Below, piece by piece: positions 1 through 10,564 of a stretch of 64,000 nt of DNA. The translations under genes were made by a program, and so were the position numbers. The notes below the pieces were generated by a model, which worked only from the letters and a program-made list of their open reading frames with translations, was not told where the DNA came from and did no database searches. Numbering within the stretch: the first letter of the stretch is position 1; each line of letters starts with the position of its first letter. The DNA is from Hansfordia pulvinata (Eukaryota; Ascomycota; Sordariomycetes; Xylariales): contig BJKQ01000012.1 in the NCBI GenBank assembly GCA_006538405.1, positions 593,001 through 657,000 on the forward strand. Reading direction: 5' to 3'.

Positions 1-79
1 ACGAGCCAGGACCCGTGGGATTCAAACTTGCATCTGCGTTTATTACGAGCGCATTATCCGTGCCAGTCAACTTTTCAAT

Positions 80-544
80 TCATTTTCGTGCTTTCATCTG
101 TGTCTCACGAAACCCACATGGGCTTTCGCACCCCTTCAGCCCATTGCTTCCCCCTGCATAGTAGGTTTGGACGTTGTAAGGGAACCAGTGCACGATAGCG
201 TCCATCCAGGTTTCGGCGGTGAATAAACGAATACTTTCGTCACTCTCAGATGAAACATAGTCTCTCCCCGTTTCCCACGACCGTTTACTTGCCTCCATGA
301 AAGCTTTCAGTGGCTCTTCGTCCGCGCAGTAAGCCACAAAACTGCCCACCGGGATATGCCACCTGAACTCTGTATGCTGTCTCAACCGACCGACCGAATT
401 GCCTGGGTATACCCTGAAGTTGTCGTTGGCCATGAAAAACACCTCCTTCTCGCCTTTCCGTTGTGCACAGATCTCGCCCGCCGATGCCTGGCTCACCAAG
501 CCGAGGCCCACAGCTAGATATCCTGCGGCGGCGGAGAGGAGCAT
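80..544 (-). CDS. Small secreted protein, function unknown
   Basis: A 154-residue protein with a clear N-terminal signal peptide (about residues 1-22, MLLSAAAGY... ending in SQASAG), followed by a mature part of about 130 residues with four cysteines (ICAQ, YCAD and the paired GCESPC near the C-terminus). The frame stays open 30 codons further upstream, but the ATG at 544 is preferred because it puts the hydrophobic signal peptide at the very N-terminus. There is no intron. The mature region is rich in Trp, Tyr and Phe and has no motif I recognise. Secretion is inferred from the signal peptide. It could be a secreted effector-like or cell-surface protein; the sequence does not decide. Confidence 0.6.
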   Translation of the reverse strand: MLLSAAAGYLAVGLGLVSQASAGEICAQRKGEKEVFFMANDNFRVYPGNSVGRLRQHTEFRWHIPVGSFVAYCADEEPLKAFMEASKRSWETGRDYVSSESDESIRLFTAETWMDAIVHWFPYNVQTYYAGGSNGLKGCESPCGFRETQMKARK

Positions 545-3211
545 GCTGGGGTGTCTGGTATTGGATCGTGGGTAGAGCAAGGGCCGGGCGTAGAGGAACG
601 AGTCTGTTTGATCCGATGGATTGACACTGAACAAAATACTCCTTCGTGAGATGGGTGCAGGCGACGGTAGCGAGTGAGAGGAGGTCCGTTTGAGAGCCTT
701 GAGAATATCGAGAGTCGGCCCTGCACAAGAGAGCCGTTCTCGTCTCTGCTTTTAACGCACAGCGAGCACCCCCTTTCGACCCCGTGGCTCTCACCAGTCG
801 ATTGGAGCGAACCTGCCGTGGTCGCGCAGAGCTGAATGGGATGGCAAAGCTGAATGTGATGGCAAACGAGGTTATATTTAGCTTAGGTAAGTGAGGGTGG
901 GCCAGGCCCGGGTGTGCTGGAAACCACCCATACATGTACGAGCCCCTGAGCAATTCCCGGGGCGAGTCGTGTCCGACAAACGTCTACTTCCACAGATATC
1001 CCATTCAGGTTGCAAGGCACCCCTGCGCAAAACCATGTCGAGCTGTCATCAGGTGGAAGCACGGAGGAAAGCAGCTACAGTTGACAGGTACGATCAGAAG
1101 CCGCAGGCTTACAGAGGGCAGACGGGCGGATGTCTGTTGGTGCACAGGCCAGGCCAGGCAAGGCACACGCGGAGCAGCCAACTGGGTGACTGGGAAGTCT
1201 GCGGCGGCCCAGCACGGACGGAGGTCGACAGCAGCAGGTAGGCGTGGGAGGCTGAGGCCCAACTGTCAGGGCCCAGTCTCGGGCCGATCGCCGTGGATTG
1301 GCAGCGAGTCGTGATTGCGAGCTGTGGGAGAGAGTCCCTGCTGGCTGGCGCGGAAACTGTCCACGGTGCTTCTCTTACACCGTTGAAAGGCGACGATGAT
1401 GACCCCGAGCGTGGTAGAAGGGCCAGCTTTGACGGATAAGCCCTCACCTCATGGTTCACAGATCACCGTCTGCGCACGCGCATTGGGGTCAATTCATCAC
1501 TCATTGTTTGTGGAGTATGGCACCTCGCCGTCGCTCCCTTCACGACTGGCATCCAGGGTGAAGCCCTTTATCCAGCAACCAGAATCCGGACCGGGGCCAG
1601 CGAACCTGCGACTCGATGGGACGCACAATCACGTCTCCGCAAGCGCGAGCCAGTCGATTCTGACGTGCTCACCAAGTCAACCAGAACAGCCAGATGTGCT
1701 CCTGTGACGAGCCTGGCCTACTGGCACCAGCCACGCCCTACGAAGCTGAGCATATCAACCGACAAAGACGACGATGGCTTGCCAGTCGCGCTGCCCGAGC
1801 GGGTAGATGGAAGCTCACACACATTGGCGCTCTGGCGTCGAGTACAAGTGGCTCCCTTCAAGTAAAGCTGGATACCTACCTACTACCTACATACCTTTAT
1901 CAACGTGTACTTATGGTAATTCTATGCAGTATAGGTAATCTACTTGGAAGTTAACTCAGGTAATATTCAATATGGCGGCGATGATGGGTACTTTATCATT
2001 CGTACAGAGAGGCCGAGATCCATCGCAAAACATGGGACCGGGGCGTCGATCCATGCATAATGGTCTTCGTTCTACTGTCCGGACCTTAAGAAGCGGAGTT
2101 GCTTGAATGGAGGGCTATTTTAAGTGAAGCAGATGTTTGATCCACTGGGAACGAGTGCACCCGTCCGTGGAACACCTCCCCCGGTCCTCCTACCGCCCTC
2201 TCGATTCGTAGGTAGGTACCTCAGGATGACGTGTGTGGTATACATCCATGTCATTGTATGGAAAGAACCACAGCAGTTGCAGGTATCGATTGACTGCCGT
2301 TTCCCGGCGCTTGGTCCCGTATGTGACAATCGCATGTATAAAGGCCAACATCTTGAACCTTAGGTGAGATATTCAACGTCAAAGACTTTTGAAGAATTCG
2401 CCAATGGATACGGGCTACGTTGGACGCTACGAGTACTCTCGCGAGGTGCCTGAGCCAGGGCTTCCCTGTAGTAGCTGTGGGCAGTTCTACTGAGTATACA
2501 TGTACACCTCAAGTAGAGCTGACGCTCGGCGGGCCGACAGATAAGTGAAAAGGCCGAGGACGGAAACCTTTGAGATACATCCGCTGGCCTTTATCCGGCT
2601 CGCACGCACATGGCGGGTACTTACCTCGGGAGGTGCCACCTGGATCTGATCTTTCCACCAGGAGGTACTTGTAGGTAAGGTAAGGTATCAACTGGATTGC
2701 TGGCATGGGCTCCCAATCCGCCCTTTCCCCCAGATTCGGACGTTGCATCAATCCACCGTTCGTCTCCACACTCCCAATCGAATCCGCAGCATCGTCCTCC
2801 ACTCCGGCCATTCACGGATCCATCGATTCTGCTGAGCCCTACCGACGACTCGCCCGCCCGTCGCACTTCTGACATCAGCAGTGCCTCGTGCTGGCGGCTC
2901 GTGCCTCTCCGGGCCATCAGTCGCCGGTTTCTCCCAACTGCGTCGCCGCTCCACATGACCGAGTCGACACGCCGTCACGTGCTTCTCACGCCGCCCCTTC
3001 GTCAAAGACGCAAAGGTCTCGCCGGCGTCAACCACCTGCCAATCGCTGCCATCTGGTGTCAACTATTTCTTAACCCCATCACTCTCCGCCTTCGCCCCCG
3101 TTCTACTTCGCTGCCGCGCTGTCACTGCTTGCGTCCTTGCTCTGATCCGACCTCAACTGCCCCAGACTCGCCTGGGCGCGTCCCCACCCGTCTGCCTCTC
3201 TTCATCTCGGC
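545..3211. other. Intergenic spacer, 2.7 kb
   Basis: No open frame here has protein-like composition or a splice pattern. It holds copies of short palindromic motifs (TACATGTAC near 932 and 2499, TACGAGTA near 2427) and GGTAGGTA/GGTAAGGTA blocks near 2210 and 2672. The last few hundred bases are pyrimidine-rich and probably form the promoter and leader of the F-box gene. Confidence 0.5.
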
Positions 3212-4582
3212 ATGTCTACCGCCGCCAACCCCGGTGGAGACGGCTCGCCCCACGATGCCAATGGCCCGCCGTCCCAGCTCTCGTCATCACCGCCGCCGTT
3301 GCAGGACACGAGCATACGACCCCACGTCCATGTAAAAGTCACAGCCGACCGAGACGCTGCGCCGCCCGTCGCCGCGGGCGCCCAGAATCCCCGTAGCCCT
3401 CCGGCGGCTCGCGTAGACGCGCTTCCCGACGAGCTGCTCGAATACATCTTCGAGTCTGTCGCCCGGACCTCGCCGCGCGACCTCTGCAGCGTCTCCCGGG
3501 TCGCCAAGCGCTGGCACGAAGTGGCCGACTCGTTACTCTACCGCAGCATCTCCTTTGATGACCCTTTGCACCACCTGGCCTTCAGCGAGTCGCTTGATCG
3601 ACGCCTGCGTCGCGGCTCCGCCATCCAGAACGTCGTCCTCCAGTATCCAGCCTCGGAGCTGTCCGAGCTCAAGCTCAATGGGCCCCTGCACCGCTCCCAT
3701 TACTCTCCCGCACGCCTCGACAGCCTGTCGCGCACCATCTCCACCATGTCCAATCTCGAGTCGCTCAACATCGAGGTCCCCGTTTCCTTGTTGAAGGGCA
3801 TCGGCGCCCTTTTCAACGGGCCCTTTGACCTGGCCTGCCTGAGTTCTTGTTCCCTGTTCTACCAGTGCCCCGACGATGCCTACTGGGATCTTCGCGAGAA
3901 CATCCACATCTTCTCTCACCCCACCTTGGAGACGCTCATCATCAGGCGAGCTCGGCTCGATCATCGCGGCTTTGATTTCATCGAGCGTCCTCACCAAACC
4001 CCACTGAAGAAGTTGCACCTCATTGACTGCGATATCAACGACGACGGCCTTTCCGACATCCTGGAGTTTCCAGAAGGCCTGGTCGAGTTCGTCATGACGC
4101 AGGCCGAGGAGCCGTATCCCGAGCTCGAGGAGAGTTCGGACAACATTGGCCACTACATCACTGCACTGCACTCATCATGCCACTCTCTCGAGTCCATCAC
4201 CATAGATTTCCCCACCCTAGAAAGCAGAAAACCCCTGCGCATGAGGGACTTTGTCTGCGTCAAGACACTGCGCCTGAACTGGGATTACCAGCTGTTCGGC
4301 CGCTCTTCCAAAAAGCCGCGTCTTTACTCGGTCGGCCTCCCGCCCCAGATCGAGACGCTTGAGCTCTTCAATGAGCTCGGGTCTGATGGCGAGGTGACCG
4401 ACCTTTTAGAATACACCATCGAGACCATAGAGAACACCGCTAGAAAGCTAGAGCGCATCATTGTCGTCGACGGGGACGTTGGGGTACCCAAGACCATTGT
4501 CAACGCGTGCAAGTCGGCCGGCTTGCAGCTGGACATCATAGGGAGGCTAGACGAGGACAGCGAAGAAGAGGATTCGAGTTGA
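3212..4582 (+). CDS. F-box protein
   Basis: A 456-residue protein from a single uninterrupted exon. After a proline- and serine-rich N-terminus, residues about 69-115 form an F-box: DALPDELLEYIF, then SVSRVAKRWHEVADSLLYRSI, with the usual Leu-Pro start and Trp/Leu ends. By family knowledge the F-box binds SKP1 in an SCF ubiquitin ligase and the rest of the protein selects the substrate. Residues about 130-430 carry loosely repeated leucine-rich strand/helix segments typical of degenerate LRRs in fungal F-box proteins, and the protein ends in an acidic tail (DEDSEEEDSS). The target cannot be read from the sequence. A 25-base G run begins 15 bases after the stop. Confidence 0.85.
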   Translation: MSTAANPGGDGSPHDANGPPSQLSSSPPPLQDTSIRPHVHVKVTADRDAAPPVAAGAQNPRSPPAARVDALPDELLEYIFESVARTSPRDLCSVSRVAKRWHEVADSLLYRSISFDDPLHHLAFSESLDRRLRRGSAIQNVVLQYPASELSELKLNGPLHRSHYSPARLDSLSRTISTMSNLESLNIEVPVSLLKGIGALFNGPFDLACLSSCSLFYQCPDDAYWDLRENIHIFSHPTLETLIIRRARLDHRGFDFIERPHQTPLKKLHLIDCDINDDGLSDILEFPEGLVEFVMTQAEEPYPELEESSDNIGHYITALHSSCHSLESITIDFPTLESRKPLRMRDFVCVKTLRLNWDYQLFGRSSKKPRLYSVGLPPQIETLELFNELGSDGEVTDLLEYTIETIENTARKLERIIVVDGDVGVPKTIVNACKSAGLQLDIIGRLDEDSEEEDSS

Positions 4583-4596
4583 CGATGAGACGACAA

Positions 4597-4621
4597 GGGG
4601 GGGGGGGGGGGGGGGGGGGGG
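4597..4621 (+). repeat. Poly-G tract, 25 bases
   Basis: An uninterrupted run of 25 G, 15 bases after the stop of the F-box gene and so probably in its 3' untranslated region. The true length is uncertain because such runs are often miscounted. Confidence 0.9.
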
Positions 4622-5681
4622 TGGCCCTGGTGCTGGAAACCAGACGTCCCAGCGGCGGCTCTAACATACACGTACATATATCACACCTAAGTTTATACAG
4701 ACCAGCAATACTTGCGACACATAGATTCCGCTTCACGAATTGGCCAGCATTTTGCGAATTCTGCAACTCCCTTGAATGGAATGTTCCCTGTGCAGGTTGT
4801 ACTCGCGTTACGGAGAAGATAGGAGGACTTGAGATCGCAATTGCAAACGGTGTCGTAGTCAAAATTTCGGTGATTTGCCTTCGAGTCGTCACGGCTTTTG
4901 GCGCCAGGACTTTCACGTGCACCGCAACCAGATCTGCAGGGATCCTAGCTGCGGATGCCCTTCCATCACTCTGGTTATTTGATTTTGGCATGATTCAAGG
5001 ACCGACGTGAGCCTCATCACGATGCAGCGGCAACCAGAGCGGCATTCGTGTCTTCCCCGGCGATACTGTCTGCGCGCGCGTGTGGTTGTGTGGAAGCGGG
5101 TGGTGCTGGGCTTGAGTGTCACCCCCAGTCAACGCGAACGACGGCACACGTCACACTCACACAGCACAAGAGTCGATGTTGGTAAAGTCGATAAAACCAG
5201 GGTTGGGTCAGATCATCATCTGTGGATAATTGATCCTCGTCTTCGGTTTAGCAAGCGCATGAAGGGTTCACATTGTCGATACATGGGTTGGATCGTTGAT
5301 GGAATGGTGAAAGCTCTGGAGCGCGCGAAACCTCCAGCTGACACTGAGTCGGGCGATGACCCCTGCGGGGGCGCTATGGGGGCTTCTATGCGCGCTGGAC
5401 CCGGGCTGTGAGCCGCCGCCCAGCACCTCCAAGCGGGTTCCACTGGCCGAAGACTCGCGGACCTTCAGCTTCACACATGTACGCCTCGCAACAGCTTGGC
5501 GCGTGCTCGTACCCATCGCACCGCGACAACGATTGCCGACACGACTTTTCGCCGCATCACAACAGCCCACCAACCTCGCCGTCGTTCGCGCTGTGCCGAC
5601 CCGGATCTCCAGCTTGCCGTCAGAAGAGCCTCACCTCCAGGCGCAGTGCCTGACCTGCGCCGCCGCGCGCCCGTCTCCACC
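4622..5681. other. Intergenic spacer and CWC27 promoter
   Basis: No coding sequence recognised. The downstream gene starts at 5682 and its reading frame extends upstream without a stop to 5496, but that extension is Arg/Ser/Pro-rich and looks like translated leader. Confidence 0.5.
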
Positions 5682-7388
5682 ATGTCCTCCATCTACAATC
5701 TCGAGCCACAGCCGACCGCATCCGTCATCCTCAAGACCACCCTGGGCGATCTGTCGGTCGAGCTCTTCGCCAAACAGACCCCCCTCACCTCGCGAAACTT
5801 CCTCCAGCTCTGTCTCGACGGCTACTACGACAATACCATCTTCCACCGCCTCGTCCCGGGCTTCATCGTCCAGGGCGGCGACCCTACCGGCTCCGGCCAG
5901 GGCGGCGAGTCGATCTACGACGGCGGCGCCTACGACGGCGACCTCGACCCATGGCCCGCCGACCAGCGCCGGGGCCCCAACGCCGGCCCCCAGGGCATCA
6001 ACTTCAAAGATGAGTTCCACTCGCGCCTCAAGTTCAACCGCCGCGGCCTGCTCGGCATGGCCAACGAGAGCAAGCCCGACTCCAACGCCAGCCAGTTCTT
6101 CTTCACCCTCGACAAGTCCGACGAACTCAATGGCCACAACACCATGTTCGGCCGCATCGTCGGCGACACCATCTACAACCTCGCCCGCATCGGCGAGTCC
6201 GAGCTGGTCGAGGGCTCCGAGCGGCCCCTCTACCCGATCAAGATCACCGGCGTCGAGATTCTCGTCAACCCTTTCGACGACATGAAGAGGCGCGAGACCA
6301 TCGCGCGCACCGCGGCGGCCCCGCAGGCGGCGGCCTCGCAGCCCAGCAAGAAGAAGAAGAAGCCCAAGGGCGGCAAGAAGCTGCTGAGTTTCGGCGACGA
6401 CGAGGGCGACGCCGACGCCGACCTGCCCGTGTTGAAGAAAGCCAAGTTCGATACGCGCATAGCCAGGGAGGAGGAGGAAGAAGAAGAAAAAGGAGACGAG
6501 ACCACGAAGGCGCTACCGAGCGTGAAGAAGTCCGAGAAGCCAAAACAGAACAAGATTGAAGATTCCATACCCGTCCGGCAAGCGCCAACTACAGAGCCCG
6601 CTTCGGTGAGGAAAGCCGCCGCTTCGCCCCCGAGAGAGGCCAGAAATGCACGTGAGAAATCGCCACAATTGAGAGTTCCATCGCCTCCTCCGCCAAAGAA
6701 GTCAGCCCTGGAACAGGCCAACGAGGAGATGGCAGCCCTGAAGGCATCCATGCGGCGGACGATACATGCGGAACCTGAGAGGGAGACGGAGAAGACCACA
6801 CTGGAGAAGCTGATACCGGAGTCGTCGCAGCGCGGGCGCAAGCGCCGGAGGGGCGGCGACAACCCCATGTCGAACGCGGATTTCTCCGTGTTCCAGGCGT
6901 TCCGGTCCAAGCTGGGGCAGGCCGGGGCCGATGCAAGAGAGCACGGCGGCAGCGCCCCTGGTGGGAAAGGGGGCGAGGCTGGGCCAGACGCGCCCAAGGG
7001 GGCCGCGGCAGGGACCAACGAGGGGCCGGGCGACGACGACGAGGCGGCGCTTTGCGACCTGCACTTCATCGCCAACTGCCAGAGCTGCTCGTCGTGGGAC
7101 GCGCAGGACCAGGAGGCGCCGGAGAGCGACGACGACGGGTGGATGGCGCACTCGCTCAGCTTCGCCGCCGACAAGTTGGGTAAGGACCTGAGCTACCGCA
7201 AGAAGGCCGAGGAGGAGCTCGTCGTGATCGACCCGCGGGAGAAGTCGCGCACGCTGCAGGAGGAGAAGAAGGCCGGCAGAGACGCCAGGAACGGCGCGAG
7301 CGGCAGGGAATGGGACAAGGCCCGCGACCAGGCCCGGAACCGGAAGATGACCAAGGAGGCGTCGACGGCCGGCCGGGGCGCAAGATAA
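5682..7388 (+). CDS. CWC27: Spliceosomal cyclophilin-type protein CWC27
   Basis: A 568-residue, single-exon protein. Residues about 1-205 are a cyclophilin domain (VILKTTLGDLSVELF, then NTIFHRLVPGFIVQGGD, then GMANE...SQFFFTL). The tryptophan that contacts cyclosporin in active cyclophilins is missing from the segment SDELNGHNTMFG, as is usual in CWC27, which is known as an inactive or weak isomerase in spliceosomes. A long charged tail follows, with lysine and glutamate runs, then a conserved-looking C-terminus containing LCDLHFIANCQSC and WMAHSLSF and ending in an Arg/Lys-rich stretch. The ATG at 5682 was chosen because it starts the cyclophilin domain at MSSIYNLEP and lies in a good context (CACCATG). 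It is expected to act in the nucleus in pre-mRNA splicing. Confidence 0.92.
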   Translation: MSSIYNLEPQPTASVILKTTLGDLSVELFAKQTPLTSRNFLQLCLDGYYDNTIFHRLVPGFIVQGGDPTGSGQGGESIYDGGAYDGDLDPWPADQRRGPNAGPQGINFKDEFHSRLKFNRRGLLGMANESKPDSNASQFFFTLDKSDELNGHNTMFGRIVGDTIYNLARIGESELVEGSERPLYPIKITGVEILVNPFDDMKRRETIARTAAAPQAAASQPSKKKKKPKGGKKLLSFGDDEGDADADLPVLKKAKFDTRIAREEEEEEEKGDETTKALPSVKKSEKPKQNKIEDSIPVRQAPTTEPASVRKAAASPPREARNAREKSPQLRVPSPPPPKKSALEQANEEMAALKASMRRTIHAEPERETEKTTLEKLIPESSQRGRKRRRGGDNPMSNADFSVFQAFRSKLGQAGADAREHGGSAPGGKGGEAGPDAPKGAAAGTNEGPGDDDEAALCDLHFIANCQSCSSWDAQDQEAPESDDDGWMAHSLSFAADKLGKDLSYRKKAEEELVVIDPREKSRTLQEEKKAGRDARNGASGREWDKARDQARNRKMTKEASTAGRGAR

Positions 7389-8246
7389 GGCGCGGACATG
7401 AAAAAAAAGGTGTTGAGCCAAGATACCCCATACATCGGTGACTGCTCCAGAATCGCTCCTAGGCCTCGGGCTTGGCGGGTTCGCATCTCGCCTCGCCCGC
7501 CATTGAAACAATACAAATCGCCTTTTCTGCGGCAAAGATGAGTGTGATTCCAGAAGCGACCCCGTTGTTTCCTCACGGCCCCTGCCAGATAGTCGGGGCG
7601 GCCAGACATGCGACCCTTGGAAGCGTCGCGAATTGTTGACAAATCGCAGGCGCAGAAGACAAAGCATCTCGCCGACGGTTACTGGGAGTCTGGGACTGCC
7701 GTGTATCATGCCTTAGACGGCCATGACCTATACTTGGTGCCATAGACTCCGGCAGAATATTTGCAAGGCGCAGTCAGTGGCGCACCTTCTAGTGCACCTT
7801 GCGGTCGGTCAACGCCTTGTGTGAGGCGTTCTTTGTGAAAAACTGACAGGGGTCAGGGGCTCACAGAGTCCGCCTGGGGTCTAGCGGTGGCCAAACCGCC
7901 ACAACGCACGCGAGCCAGAAGTCAAAGTGCGCCACAGGCTGGGCGATGGCTGCCTGGCTCTGAACCCGGTCGGTCAGATAATGGTTCGGCGACCTGAGTT
8001 TGATGCGTGGGAAAAGAGAAAAATAAATTTGCAAACAGAAGGCCGAGCGGCGGATCACTGACTTGATAAAGAGGGCTGCCCGTTCCCGATCGGCAGGGCC
8101 TCAGAGAAAAACTGCGCAAGGATCCGCAGACCTGTCACGCAAGAGGGAAGACCGCTCGCGAACGAGGACGAAAACAGCCATCCGCGCTTGGAAAACGCTC
8201 GACAGCAGACCCTGATTCGCAGGACAAGAGAGAAAAAGAAGACAAG
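7389..8246. other. Intergenic spacer
   Basis: Nothing coding or repetitive recognised. The last bases before 8247 are A/G-rich and form a likely leader for the small secreted gene. Confidence 0.5.
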
Positions 8247-8765
8247 ATGAAGCTTCTCACGACCGTCGTGGTCCTCGGGCTCTCGACCGCAGCCAGCGCG
8301 CTCGCCTTCCCTTCAGAGCAGGTAAGGAAGGCCCCCCGATCTGAGTACCTCCCCATGATGCTACACAGATTCACCCTTTCTCTCTACCGACACGCCTCCC
8401 CCCCCCCCCCCCTCTCCATTTCTCTCAAGATTTCACCATCTGACTTGGGTCACGAAAAATTGCAGGCGGACACATCCATTCCGCAAGCGGCGCCCGGTAT
8501 GAGCGCCCGCGCCCTTGGCGATTCATGGTTGCCTGTGTCGCTGCAGTGCTGGCGGGGCTTGCGGCCGTGCGCCGCCCCCGCCGCCTCCAGCGACGGCGGG
8601 GAGGCCGGGGGCTGGGGCCCGGCGAGCGAGCAGCTGGACGACGCGTGCCGGACCACGTGCGGCCACGGCGACGACTGGGAGTACCTGTGCTCGACGTCGG
8701 GGTCGAACAAGGGGTATTGCTATAAGAAGGACTGGAAGGCCGCCCATGTCGCGCTGCCTTCGTAA
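8247..8765 (+). CDS. Small cysteine-rich secreted protein, two exons
   Basis: Exon 1 (8247-8321) encodes a signal peptide beginning MKLLTTVVVLGL. A GTAAGG...TGCAG intron (8322-8465, 144 bp) contains a C15 tract. Exon 2 (8466-8765) gives a mature chain with six cysteines: a CW...PC pair, a Gly-rich linker, then CRTTC, an EYLC and a YC. The protein has 124 residues. The intron length is a multiple of three and has no stop, so unspliced message would also be readable; splicing is preferred because the intron encodes a low-complexity Pro/Ser stretch. No domain is recognised. It is likely disulfide-stabilised and exported; an effector or cell-wall role is only inference. Confidence 0.65.
   Translation: MKLLTTVVVLGLSTAASALAFPSEQVRKAPRSEYLPMMLHRFTLSLYRHASPPPPLSISLKISPSDLGHEKLQADTSIPQAAPGMSARALGDSWLPVSLQCWRGLRPCAAPAASSDGGEAGGWGPASEQLDDACRTTCGHGDDWEYLCSTSGSNKGYCYKKDWKAAHVALPS
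8398..8412 (+). repeat. Poly-C tract, 15 bases, inside an intron
   Basis: C15 inside the intron of the small secreted gene. Confidence 0.9.
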
Positions 8766-9826
8766 GGTGGGGGCACGGACGGACGGGGACGGGAGGGGGT
8801 TTGGGCTTGGGCGAGGACGATTATGTCTCCGGCGGCCGGATAAGGGGGGGAAATTGTTTAGAGGCGCGGCTCCTTTGGCAGAGTCACCTATGTTTTGTGA
8901 GTTCCCCAGGTGTCTTTGGGGCGAAATAGACTACTAGACTATAGAGGCGTCATCGCCAGGTTCTGCGACTGCTAACCCGCCGCTGCTTTTGCCTTTCAAT
9001 CCAGTCGAGAGGCGCGCTATTGACGTCTTGTCCTCACCTTGCTTTTCCGCGAGCGACGCCCGACGGCGCCGGGGCCGGCCCAAAAAAAAGACGTACGCAC
9101 GGGGCGAAGGGCGTTGTCGGCAGAATTTGCTTTCGTCATTGCTGGTCGCATGTCGAACTCAACTTGCAGAGGCTGCCACAGACGATACGTTGGGTGGCAA
9201 AACCGCGGCGGTCTGGACCCTGAGGCGCGGAGCGGTCGGCACCGGCCACACTTTTGAGCACTCAAGGCGAGAATGGCCAGAGTCAAAGCCATCCGAGCTG
9301 CGCCCCGTCCGGCGTGTCGCTTGAGGCGCTCTGCAGGGGCGACAACTACCAGTGCGAGTTGGCGGGCAGCGACGTCGTGGCGAGGGAGAGGGAGGAAAGG
9401 CGGGGGCGCTTGGTAGATAGGCGGCTAACAGACCCGGGATAGTTCGTGTCGAAGCCTCGTCTGTGTCTAGCCCCAAACCCGTGTATATTGCTTCGACCTT
9501 CGTCAAAGCCACTGTCCACGACTAACGTTCTGGCGAGGGCTCTTCCAACCACAAACTTTCCACACACCTCCCTTCAATGTTGAGATGTGTCTGCAGGAAG
9601 GGAAGCTTGATTTTACCAAGTTTCTGCGAGAGAAGCAGGAGGAAACCCTGCCTTATAAATCTACTCTCGCCCTGTACCGTATACCGTTCCATTTCACTCA
9701 CAGCGAGCCAGTGAATCCTCCTGTTGACACTCAGGTGCTATTTGCGGGCATCGTTGCCCGCCCACCTGCCCGCGAGCAGCGAGGCGAATGTTACGCCGAA
9801 AATTACGGGGACCAGCTGCCCACTTG

Positions 9827-9851
9827 CCCCCCCCCCCCCCCCCCCCCCCCC
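9827..9851 (+). repeat. Poly-C tract, 25 bases
   Basis: Uninterrupted C25 in a spacer, the same length as the G25 at 4597. Confidence 0.9.
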
Positions 9852-10157
9852 GTCGCGCCTGCTTGTCTACATTTACGGAGGCGAGTCCCAGAGGTCGGCG
9901 AGGTTGCGGGCTTCTGACAGGCGCGTTGGCCGCCGTCGCGTACGGTGGCAGCCGTCGGGAGGGGGGGGGGCGCCACCTGAACCGGATTTCCCCCGTTCGG
10001 CTTCTCGCCACGGTTCCCGGGAGAATCGGCGACTGGCGAATCCCGACTGTGGCGGGGCTGTGTTTAATAACAGCCCCCGTCCTTGCGCTACCTGCTTGTC
10101 GTTGTCGGCGACCCGCGAGTTACGCCTGCATCTACGGCCTCGAAAATCACAAAAACA

Positions 10158-10158
<1 letters not shown>

Positions 10159-10201
<43 letters not shown>

Positions 10202-10221
10202 GAGAGAGAGAGAGAGAGAGA
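10159..10221 (+). repeat. Compound (CA)n-(AG)n microsatellite
   Basis: About 19 CA units run directly into about 11 AG units in the spacer upstream of the subtilisin-like gene. Confidence 0.9.
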
Positions 10222-10564
10222 TCCATGTGACTTCCTGTTGAGGCTCTTGGACAAGCACTGTGCAGGTGTAATATTGGGACTCCCATCGTCTTATGTGGAA
10301 TGTGTATATCTTCTTGTAGTGGCCCATGTCCCGCTCACCGGATTCCGGACGATTTCCACGTCATCTACGCGGGCTTTTGCTACAGGTTTCAAGGCGGAAA
10401 GACGACACCGCTTAGCATCGAAGCTTTGTCTCCCCGGTAACAGCCACCGGTTCTGCGCCCGCTTCGTTCTTGTCCAGGTTCTCGTCCACTCGCTCCTGCT
10501 GAATCCCACCCGTTGTGGAGGGGACGCTTCTTCTCGTCCACCTCGAGAACAAAGATAGGCCGAG

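Larger units (their letters stand above)
8766..10564. other. Intergenic spacer, 1.8 kb, microsatellite-rich
   Basis: No gene supported. It contains a C25 tract (9827-9851) and a CA/AG dinucleotide block (about 10159-10221). A CTTATAAAT box lies at about 9653, but it is about 900 bp from the next start codon and cannot be assigned to it. Confidence 0.5.

Noticed and set aside
5496..5681. N-terminal extension of CWC27
   Set aside because: Arg/Ser-rich translated leader; the cyclophilin domain starts properly at 5682.
8497..8546. Alternative GTATGA...CTGCAG intron in the small secreted gene
   Set aside because: Its use would shift the frame and destroy all six cysteines in favour of an Arg-rich tail.
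9788..10558. Open frame through the C25 and CA/AG repeats
   Set aside because: It is created by repeats that lack stops in this frame.
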